DNA of 64,000 nucleotides from Dyadobacter psychrophilus (GTDB lineage Bacteria; Bacteroidota; Bacteroidia; Cytophagales; Spirosomataceae), in the NCBI RefSeq assembly GCF_900167945.1, contig NZ_FUZA01000002.1, positions 248,001-312,000 of the forward strand, in the 5' to 3' direction. Below the pieces are notes generated by a model. It worked only from the letters and a program-made list of their open reading frames with translations. It ran no database searches and had not been told where the DNA came from. Both the position numbers and the translations under genes were made by a program. Positions 34,919-41,610 of the stretch are shown here, piece after piece; positions within the stretch are counted from its first letter, which is position 1, and each line of letters begins with the position of its first letter.

Positions 34919-35242
34919 TTAATGAATCTCAATAAGGTTTTGCAAATTGCCTTGCTGGATTCTTTCGAAGATCTTAGGGACTAATAGTTTCAAAGTATCT
35001 CTTCTGTTATTGAATGCGCAAAGCACAAATATAGTGACGGGGAAACGTTCGATATTTTGCTGATAAGTGAGATTTCTGTCAACAGTTACAAAAATTTCGA
35101 ACTTGTCTTCATTCATTAAACGGAGCAATTCGCCATTTTTCTTACCAAGCCATCCTTTGTCTCGGACAGTCCAAACTTCATGCTCCTCTCCAAAGTCCTG
35201 GCGAAGCTTACGGGGCAAACTTTCGTCAAGCAAAATTTTCAT
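34919..35242 (-). CDS. DUF5615 PIN-like protein (candidate toxin)
   Basis: 107 residues. The sequence begins MKILLDESLPRKL and has HEVWTVRDKGWLG and FVTVDRNLTYQQN, the acidic motifs of the DUF5615 PIN-like RNase fold (Asp6-Glu7, Asp of RDKG, Asp of VDRN). Such genes are usually paired with DUF433 proteins and are believed to be type II toxins. Here the start overlaps the 3' end of the DUF433 gene by 17 bases. Its targets are unknown. All expected acidic residues are present, so it looks functional. Confidence 0.8.
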   Translation of the reverse strand: MKILLDESLPRKLRQDFGEEHEVWTVRDKGWLGKKNGELLRLMNEDKFEIFVTVDRNLTYQQNIERFPVTIFVLCAFNNRRDTLKLLVPKIFERIQQGNLQNLIEIH

Positions 35243-35456
35243 GCAAGACTTTTTCTGTGGTCAATGTTTTTTTTGCCATTTCCAAAACGGTCAATGCAGC
35301 TTCTTTTGTAACGGATGGGAAGTCATCGAGGAATTCTGAAAGCGGTTCTCCGCCTTCTATGTAATCAAAAAGGGTTTTAATTGGAACACGCGTTCCAGCA
35401 AAGACTGGCGCTCCGCTCATTATTTCCGGGTCGATGCTTACTTGTCCGAATCGCAT
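35226..35456 (-). CDS. DUF433 protein (candidate antitoxin)
   Basis: 76 residues from the ATG at 35456; longer in-frame starts have no support. The DUF433 signature is clear: ISIDPEIMSGAPVF-like (here VSIDPEIMSGAPVFAGTRVPIKTLFDYIEGG), followed by FLDDFPSVTKEAALTVLE. DUF433 is a small helix-turn-helix family usually encoded just before a DUF5615 PIN-like toxin, as here with a 17-base overlap. It probably binds DNA and neutralises the partner. Confidence 0.82.
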   Translation of the reverse strand: MRFGQVSIDPEIMSGAPVFAGTRVPIKTLFDYIEGGEPLSEFLDDFPSVTKEAALTVLEMAKKTLTTEKVLHENFA

Positions 35457-35575
35457 GGTTCTACATGAATAGTTTATTCGAATATACAAAAATTTGATGA
35501 ATGTGATGAGCAGCATTGGCTTCCTGGGCTCCCTGCGTTTATATTTGGGTAATTGATCAAATTGCATTAAAAACA

Positions 35576-36028
35576 ATGATCCAACTTCTAAGAACAAATT
35601 CCGAACATTCTGATTTCATTGCACTTGTGAGAGCGCTGGATGCTTATTTAGCTGTAACGGATGGCGATGAGCACGCTTTTTACAACCAATATAACAAAAT
35701 AGACATGATCAAACATGTCGTTTTGGCTTATGAAAATGACGTTGCAATTGGCTGCGGCGCGATTAAGGCATTTGGAGACGATGCAATGGAAGTGAAGCGG
35801 ATGTTTGTTGCCGAAGCTGGCCGAAACAAGGGCGTTGCATCCACATTATTAAAGGAACTGGAAATCTGGGCCGCGGAACTCGGTTTCCAGCGCTGCGTGC
35901 TGGAAACCGGCAAACGCCAGGCGGAAGCCATAGCGCTTTACAAAAAGAATGGTTACCAAATCATTGAAAATTATGGCCAGTATATCGGCGTGGCGAATAG
36001 CGTTTGCTTTGAGAAAGTGATAGGCTGA
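35576..36028 (+). CDS. GNAT-family N-acetyltransferase
   Basis: 150 residues from the ATG at 35576. The GNAT acetyl-CoA-binding signature is MEVKRMFVAEAGRNKGVASTLLKELEIWA (R-x-x-G-x-A type, about 80-105), followed by FQRCVLETGKRQAEAIALYKKNGYQ, the usual motif B. The substrate amine cannot be told. It is transcribed divergently from the DUF433/DUF5615 pair across 119 bases and converges on a lipoprotein gene. Confidence 0.88.
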   Translation: MIQLLRTNSEHSDFIALVRALDAYLAVTDGDEHAFYNQYNKIDMIKHVVLAYENDVAIGCGAIKAFGDDAMEVKRMFVAEAGRNKGVASTLLKELEIWAAELGFQRCVLETGKRQAEAIALYKKNGYQIIENYGQYIGVANSVCFEKVIG

Positions 36029-36044
36029 TTCGTAAAGTTCATAG

Positions 36045-36422
36045 CTATTTCTTACGGATTGCCGTGACATTTACCATATCAACTGTTGCAAACATGGTGG
36101 CAGGGAACACGACGTCATTTACGGGGCAGGCTCGCATGAGGTTTACTGAAACAATGTAATCCCGGGTGTATTGATCCGGACTTTTCGCCAATGTAGTATC
36201 CTGTTCACAAGCCCAGCCGTAGAGTAGCGAGTCGCCTTGCATGTTGTTCTTGATAATAAAATAACCATCTCCAAGATAACTAGCCTCAGCATTTTCAACA
36301 GTCTTAAACACCGGCCCATTGCAGCCGCAAGCCATCGCGGATTCCTTTTTGTCTTTACAAGATAGTACAACTGTAGCAAGAAGTGCGGCGAGAGGGAATA
36401 CGAGTCGTGATAAGTGGCGCAT
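36045..36422 (-). CDS. Small lipoprotein, function unknown
   Basis: 125 residues. The signal MRHLSRLVFPLAALLATVVLSC ends in a lipobox Cys at 22, followed by a charged KDKKE linker. The mature part has four further cysteines (ACGC, AC, AC), possibly in two disulfides, and a GWACEQDTTLAKSPDQ segment. No family recognised. A long-looking upstream gap of 102 bases separates it from the DUF4932 gene on the same strand. Confidence 0.65.
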   Translation of the reverse strand: MRHLSRLVFPLAALLATVVLSCKDKKESAMACGCNGPVFKTVENAEASYLGDGYFIIKNNMQGDSLLYGWACEQDTTLAKSPDQYTRDYIVSVNLMRACPVNDVVFPATMFATVDMVNVTAIRKK

Positions 36423-36524
36423 GGGTTTATGTCTACTGGTTACATATGAAGGATGTTGTTTGTGTGAGATTGGTTGGAATTGAAACTGTTAAATATACTT
36501 ATATATCAATAATAATAACCCTAT

Positions 36525-37931
36525 TCACCCATTCCCCTCAAACCACCTCACAATCTCCGGGTACAAGTCCGCCAGCACCTGGCCCTTTTTCCTGTTCTTG
36601 TATAACTTTACCAGAAACTGATTAAACTCGGCGAATTTTAGGAAACCGCGGGAGTTTACCATTTGGTTTTCGGTTGCGGTAATGAGGGTGGGCTGGTCTT
36701 TTTCTGGGGCGTAGTCGATGTAGCGAAGGGACACCAGGGCCCAGTTCATGTATTCGTTGAAGGATGAGTAGGCATCGTTGTAGTATTTGGCTGGTTTTTC
36801 GGGGTTGTTCCAGGTGCTAATGTTGCTGAGTGCTTTTGCGATTCTCTCGGCGTATTCGGGTTTTTCGGATTCCGGGTTGATAAATGCGTGGTTGAGTTCG
36901 GTAAAGACAATTGTACCGTCGCGCGCGAGCGAGCCTTCTTTTGAAACGGATGATGTGCTGCTTTTGCGCGGGAATGGGAAGTTTACGTGTGCTTGTGCTT
37001 CTTTGAAACCATCGTAATCGAACCAGGTGGCTGATTGATTGTTGCTTACCAGCGGAGAGAAAATGATTTTGAAAGAATCATATTTTGTGGAAGGAAAGTT
37101 TTTGACGAGCCATTTCTGCATTTCGGGAACGCCGATCGAATCGCGGTAACTGGTGATCAGCGCGTTGTAATATGGCTCATGAGCCTTGTAAAAGTCGGTA
37201 AACTTACTTTTCGTGGCCAATTCCTGCAATCCGGGAATGAAAGATTTTAGATGGTTCTCGTCTGAATATCCGATTCGCGTGTAAATGGCACTCGGCTTGA
37301 TTGTTCCATTGTTCAAATCAAATGCATATGCATCCATTTTGTAACCATGCGAATTGTTCAAATCTGCAATCTCCTTGTTCAGCGCAGCGATGACCGGCTC
37401 GTTGCTATATTGCTCGAACCATTTCATCACATCGGCATAGTAAGGCGTTGATTTCATGATCAAACCGTTATCTTTTTTGCCTGTTTCGGTGAGGGCGAAT
37501 GCTACATTAACCAACTCATACATAGCGGGGATTTCCACAAATGTCTTGCCGCTGTGCGATGTTTTATAATCGTTGGAAAACCGTGCTCTTGGAATGTCTA
37601 AAATTCCTTTCACAGCAGTAAGCGCACTGTCTTTCCCATTCATCAATATCACAAATTCATAATAGCTGCCCGGTTTTACGTCAAAGCGGATAGAATCCTG
37701 ATCCGTAAGAAAAGTGACAGGCATCCCTTCTGCCGGAACCCTTGCGTCAAACACATCAGGGCGGATGGAAGGGTTAATGTTCCAGGCTGCTTTTCGCAAC
37801 TCGTTTCCGATTTTGGTATCAGCGATTTTAGACGAGGCTTTGATAACAACAGGTTTTTGAGAAAAGGAATTGGAAAAAGAAAAAAGTAAGGAAAGGATAG
37901 CTAAGAGGTGAGTGTTTGCGTGTATGCCCAT
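36525..37931 (-). CDS. DUF4932-type secreted protein
   Basis: 468 residues with a signal peptide (1-25, ending NSFSQ). The central and C-terminal portion matches my memory of DUF4932: repeated aromatic helices, FIPGLQELATKSKFTDFYKAHEPYY, and TIVFTELNHAFINPESEKPEY, where Glu and His near Asn-His may form a metal site like that of gluzincin peptidases. Residues 60-130 look like a DUF4397/beta-sandwich add-on (DQDSIRFDVKPGSYYEFVILMNGKDSA). The peptidase idea is weak because a plain HExxH is absent. Located in the envelope or outside the cell. Confidence 0.7.
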   Translation of the reverse strand: MGIHANTHLLAILSLLFSFSNSFSQKPVVIKASSKIADTKIGNELRKAAWNINPSIRPDVFDARVPAEGMPVTFLTDQDSIRFDVKPGSYYEFVILMNGKDSALTAVKGILDIPRARFSNDYKTSHSGKTFVEIPAMYELVNVAFALTETGKKDNGLIMKSTPYYADVMKWFEQYSNEPVIAALNKEIADLNNSHGYKMDAYAFDLNNGTIKPSAIYTRIGYSDENHLKSFIPGLQELATKSKFTDFYKAHEPYYNALITSYRDSIGVPEMQKWLVKNFPSTKYDSFKIIFSPLVSNNQSATWFDYDGFKEAQAHVNFPFPRKSSTSSVSKEGSLARDGTIVFTELNHAFINPESEKPEYAERIAKALSNISTWNNPEKPAKYYNDAYSSFNEYMNWALVSLRYIDYAPEKDQPTLITATENQMVNSRGFLKFAEFNQFLVKLYKNRKKGQVLADLYPEIVRWFEGNG

Positions 37932-38023
37932 GCGTTGGATATATTTTTAGTTCAGGATACTAAAACAGTGGCATTGACCATTTCTATCCTTATTTTAGAC
38001 CAAATATTATTTATCCGTTCTCC

Positions 38024-39175
38024 ATGCAAAGAAGAGATTTTGTAAAACTCGGCAGCATGCTTGCCGCAGCTCCCGGCAGCGCTTTTGCCGAAAAACCGTT
38101 TACTCAGGGTGTAAACAATGCTCAATCGGTCGATTTTCTGAATGACGGCCTGGTGCTGTCTCCCAGGGAATATGCGGAGTTGCTGATAAAGCTGGCTGAT
38201 GAGGGGAAAATTAAGCCCGATTGTTACTCCAATGGTGGTGTGGTGGAGGAGCTCGAAAATAAATTTGCCCAGTTGCTCGGGAAGGAATCTTCTGTGTTTA
38301 TGCCAACAGGAACATTGGCCAATCATATGGCGATTCGCAAACTCTCAGGCAATAATCACCGCATAATTGTGCAGGAACAAAGCCATATTTATAACGATAC
38401 TGGCGATGCTGCTCAAATTCTCAGTAATCTGAACCTGATCCCATTAGGACTAAATTCGGTTGGTTTTAGCGTTGCCGAAGTGGAGCAGGTTGTTGCGAAA
38501 ACCAAAGCAGGCCGAGTGGAAGCCCACATTGGAGCATTGGCGATCGAAACGCCGGTGCGTCGTCAGCAGGACCGGATCGTACCCTTTGACCAGTTGAAAA
38601 CAATGACTGATTTTGCCAGAGCCAACGGCATTAAAACACACCTGGACGGAGCGCGGCTTTTTGTACAGGCTGTTCATGAAAACATTGAGCCAAGCCAATA
38701 CGGTGCGCTTTTTGACACCGTTTTCACTTCCATGTGGAAATGCTTTAATGCGAGTTCAGGTGCAATTTTGGCTGGTGACAAAGCATTTACTGAGAAATTA
38801 TTTCACGAAAGACGTATGTTTGGCGGTGGTTTGCCGGCTTCGTGGCCGTTTGCAGCGGTTGCCTTGCATTATGCAGACGGTTTTTCCAATGAATACAAAA
38901 AGGCCTGGGCTAATGCTGAAAAGTTTTTCGCAGAAATTGAAAAGAATGATAAATGCAAGGTTGTCAAGTTGGAAAACGGCTCGCATAATGTTCAATTGGA
39001 TATTTTGAAAACAAATTTGCCAAAGCTGAGAGAATCCCTGGGAAAAAGGAACATTCGGCTATCCAATCCTAATACAACAGGTTTTATACTCAAAGTTAAC
39101 CCTTCGATTAACCGTACAACGCCTTCGAGTCTCGCCGGTTATTTTCTTGAGGCGATGAAGGAAGCAGCCGCATAA
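38024..39175 (+). CDS. PLP-dependent threonine aldolase/beta-eliminating lyase family, Tat-tagged
   Basis: 383 residues. The body is a fold type I PLP enzyme of the threonine aldolase type: FMPTGTLANHMAIR (about 88-101), THLDGARLF with the PLP-pyridine Asp (about 205-213), and FTSMWKCFNASSGAILAG with the Schiff-base Lys (about 233-250). The N-terminus MQRRDFVKLGSMLAAAPGSAFAE is a twin-arginine-type leader with an AFA cleavage site, so a PLP enzyme appears to be exported folded with its cofactor. That is unusual for this family, which is normally cytoplasmic. Activity may be threonine/serine cleavage or another beta-elimination. Confidence 0.82.
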   Translation: MQRRDFVKLGSMLAAAPGSAFAEKPFTQGVNNAQSVDFLNDGLVLSPREYAELLIKLADEGKIKPDCYSNGGVVEELENKFAQLLGKESSVFMPTGTLANHMAIRKLSGNNHRIIVQEQSHIYNDTGDAAQILSNLNLIPLGLNSVGFSVAEVEQVVAKTKAGRVEAHIGALAIETPVRRQQDRIVPFDQLKTMTDFARANGIKTHLDGARLFVQAVHENIEPSQYGALFDTVFTSMWKCFNASSGAILAGDKAFTEKLFHERRMFGGGLPASWPFAAVALHYADGFSNEYKKAWANAEKFFAEIEKNDKCKVVKLENGSHNVQLDILKTNLPKLRESLGKRNIRLSNPNTTGFILKVNPSINRTTPSSLAGYFLEAMKEAAA

Positions 39176-39212
39176 GTTCTGAATTTAAAAGTCACACTAA
39201 ATTTAAAACGAT

Positions 39213-39320
39213 ATGGAAAGCATTTTTGAGCCAGCAGTAACAGAAAGAGTCATTGACAGGATCAATAATACGATGCTCTGCAAACATTTAAACCATCATT
39301 TAACGCAGTTTGGCGTTTAA
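39213..39320 (+). pseudogene. Very short reading frame, possible DUF1569/DinB-like remnant
   Basis: A 35-codon frame, MESIFEPAVTERVIDRINN..., ending TAA at 39320. The first 19 residues resemble the start of small DUF1569 (DinB-superfamily) proteins, which usually begin with a similar IF...I.RIN segment and then continue for about 130 residues. Here the match stops after RINN and the frame closes. This may be a decayed or recombined remnant, or chance. It lies between the Tat-tagged PLP enzyme and a convergent lipoprotein gene. Confidence 0.3.
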
Positions 39321-39330
39321 GAGGACTGGA

Positions 39331-40179
39331 TTAGTATAAAAAGTCCATGGTGTAAGCAGTGAAACCCTGGCTTTTGGACTCAACTTTGACCTTGCTCGGA
39401 TAACCGTTTGCGCCATATTCATACTTGTATTCGATGGAATAAACGGGGCCGGTTGCATCTATAATGGTCTCTTTAACAATGTTATTCGGACTTAATGAAT
39501 GGGTTGCCAGTTGCCCGTTCCGGTCAATTCCTAATTTGAAAAATGGATTCGGGTGATTGTCGTACTCATACTCAACCCGATTGGCCGCGGTTGGCTGGGA
39601 TGCATAAACAACAGCGCTTGTGACAACATTATGCTGTTCATTTCTTGTATAAGTTATTGTAAAATCATTGCCAGCATTATTACGTTCCGTGAATTCTTGT
39701 CGTTTAATAAAGCCTTGTTTGTCAAGTATATATGTCCTGTAAAAATTTTCAAGAAAGATCAGATTTTCTTCTGTAACCGTCCGCAATGTGTCATTGGCTG
39801 GCGCATCGAACCTGATCGAATAGGATGGTTTGAAGACGTCGGAAACAAATTGTGATTCGGCAATCCACTGTGCGGCAACGACATCATAGGATTCCAGCTG
39901 CGCGCCGTTTCGTTTGAAACTTCCGGTTTGATAATGTCCGGGAACAGAAAACAATAAGTATTTCTTTTGCTCGCTGAGCAAATCACCTTCATAAATGTAT
40001 TCTGCAAACAATTTGCCGTTGTACAGCAGCTTTTTGAGTTTGACATCAACAGCTGGCGCACCAAAAGGAGCCTGTTGTTTTGCCAAAACGGCCGGGTCCG
40101 GATAAGGAACGGGCTGATCCTTGTCATCGTTACAGGATGCCAGGATAAGCAGGAAAACCAGCGGCAGAAGTTTTTTCAT
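39331..40179 (-). CDS. Lipoprotein of unknown function
   Basis: 282 residues from the ATG at 40179; the longer in-frame start would be inside the upstream gene. The signal MKKLLPLVFLLILASC gives lipid-acceptor Cys16, followed by NDDKDQ. The mature protein has repeated short beta segments of the RHS/YD-like type (YEYDNHPNPFFKLGI, YSIEYKYEYGANGYPSKVKVES), as in many Bacteroidota envelope lipoproteins (DUF4595-like). The ATG is one base after the stop of the repetitive protein gene, so they are co-transcribed. Confidence 0.7.
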   Translation of the reverse strand: MKKLLPLVFLLILASCNDDKDQPVPYPDPAVLAKQQAPFGAPAVDVKLKKLLYNGKLFAEYIYEGDLLSEQKKYLLFSVPGHYQTGSFKRNGAQLESYDVVAAQWIAESQFVSDVFKPSYSIRFDAPANDTLRTVTEENLIFLENFYRTYILDKQGFIKRQEFTERNNAGNDFTITYTRNEQHNVVTSAVVYASQPTAANRVEYEYDNHPNPFFKLGIDRNGQLATHSLSPNNIVKETIIDATGPVYSIEYKYEYGANGYPSKVKVESKSQGFTAYTMDFLY

Positions 40180-40180
40180 A

Positions 40181-41485
40181 TTAGCGATTTGATCGTGGTT
40201 CAGTTGAACGGCTTCTTTCGGAAGGTCGCGACGAAGCAGGTGTGGATGGCCTGTTCGCTGGCCTTTCAACGGCAGGGCGCGTGGATGGTTGGGTTGGCGC
40301 GGGTCTTTCACGACCTGTACCAGGTGTCACCGGCCGGGTGGCAGGGCGTTCACGGTTCGGACTTGGATTAACCGGACGTGTTGTTGCCGGCCGCTGCGCG
40401 TTCGGGCTTGGATTGCTGGGCCGCGTTGTTGCAGGCCGTTCACGACCTGGATTCGGTGTTGCCGGACGTGTTGTTGCGGGCCGCTCAATTGGCCTTGTTA
40501 CCGGGCGGGTTACATCCGGGTTCGTACCGGGCCTTCCTGTGGACGGACGGCTGGTTCCCGGCCTGCTTACTACCGGCCGGCCCGTTCTGTCGAATGCTGG
40601 TAACCGATCTTTTGCGGATGGTGCTGTCGGATTTCTTTTTACAAAAACCGCAGAACCTTGTCTGGCTGACGATGGCTTCGAATATGTTTTTCTGTAATCG
40701 CCCCGGCTGGACCTACGCGTAACTGTCACGGAACGCGACCGGTAACCGCCGCCGTAATAATACGTTTGCCACACCGGGTTCCGATAGGAGTTCCAACGAC
40801 GGAAATGCCCGTTGTAGTAATTGTGATAATGATAGTGATAGCCGTAATAGTAATGCCAGTAATGCGGCCTCCAAGGGCGCCAGTAAGACGGATAATATTG
40901 CCAGCGCCAGGGCGATCGCCAAACGATATAATTTGGGACATAAATATATTGGACCACCGGCCAGGAGGAAATTACGTAAGTAGTATTGTTCTGAACCGTT
41001 GGTCTCTCCCGGTCTGCCGAGTAACCCGGGTTTGGCGTCTCCCGGCCATCATTATCGGCAGAAAGCGAATTGGGCTCTATAATGTAATCTTTTCCGTATA
41101 AATCCTCGTCGCCCACCAGCTGGATCAAGACCTGTCCATTATCCTTTTTTTCTACAAAAAATACGGCAACATCCTGCTCGTCATTCTGGCCCAGAGCCAC
41201 TTTTAGCGAAATGGTGTGCAGGTTACGGTCTACATTGTCAAAGACCCGGATGTAATCAATTCTATTGTCGCCGTCGAGATCAAGATTATTGATTTGTGTT
41301 TCTTCGTCATTTAGTTTTCGTTCAAAACCTTCCAGCGTTTCCGACTCCTGGAAAAGCTTCATAACCGCATACAAGTTCAGGTTATCACCCGGCAAGTCCA
41401 GCTTTTCCTCTTCCGCCTGCGCTTTTACCGTTGTGTTGCTGAACAGCAGTAAGGCAATGAGTATGAGCCAAATGTTATTTTTCAT
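40181..41485 (-). CDS. Secreted protein with Tyr/Trp/His-rich centre and Pro/Thr/Arg repeat tail
   Basis: 434 residues from the ATG at 41485. Signal peptide 1-22 (ending VKAQ). Residues about 25-130 form an ordinary soluble domain (DGDNRIDYIRVFDN looks like a calcium-type loop). Residues about 165-240 are extremely rich in Trp, Tyr and His (RPHYWHYYYGYHYH). Residues about 290-434 are a low-complexity tail of RPATTRP/NPSPNRERP-type units, about 10-16 residues each. No enzymatic domain recognised. It may be a cell-surface or matrix-like protein. The long opposite-strand open frames here are products of this biased composition. Confidence 0.7.
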   Translation of the reverse strand: MKNNIWLILIALLLFSNTTVKAQAEEEKLDLPGDNLNLYAVMKLFQESETLEGFERKLNDEETQINNLDLDGDNRIDYIRVFDNVDRNLHTISLKVALGQNDEQDVAVFFVEKKDNGQVLIQLVGDEDLYGKDYIIEPNSLSADNDGRETPNPGYSADRERPTVQNNTTYVISSWPVVQYIYVPNYIVWRSPWRWQYYPSYWRPWRPHYWHYYYGYHYHYHNYYNGHFRRWNSYRNPVWQTYYYGGGYRSRSVTVTRRSSRGDYRKTYSKPSSARQGSAVFVKRNPTAPSAKDRLPAFDRTGRPVVSRPGTSRPSTGRPGTNPDVTRPVTRPIERPATTRPATPNPGRERPATTRPSNPSPNAQRPATTRPVNPSPNRERPATRPVTPGTGRERPAPTQPSTRPAVERPANRPSTPASSRPSERSRSTEPRSNR

Positions 41486-41524
41486 AAGCAAAATATTTAA
41501 AGCAATGTATATAAATACTTCGTC

Positions 41525-41560
41525 AAAAAAAATCCTCGCCTGTTTGAGCAGAGCGAGGAT
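41525..41560 (-). terminator. Intrinsic terminator of the propeller/cytochrome gene
   Basis: On the minus strand, ATCCTCGC and GCGAGGAT (41553-41560 and 41532-41539) form a stem, extended by CTG/CAG, followed by a run of eight T (41525-41532). It lies 51 bases after the stop of the gene ending at 41611 and just before the start of the next minus-strand gene. Confidence 0.85.
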
Positions 41561-41610
41561 CGAAACCATTTGCGAAACATATTGACCGGCGGTTTCGCGG
41601 ATAATGCTTG

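Noticed and set aside
40242-40722. Several overlapping open frames on the + strand opposite the repetitive protein
   Set aside because: They mirror the GC-rich Pro/Thr/Arg repeat on the minus strand, have no natural start context and no recognisable protein features, while the minus-strand gene has a signal peptide and upstream gene linkage.
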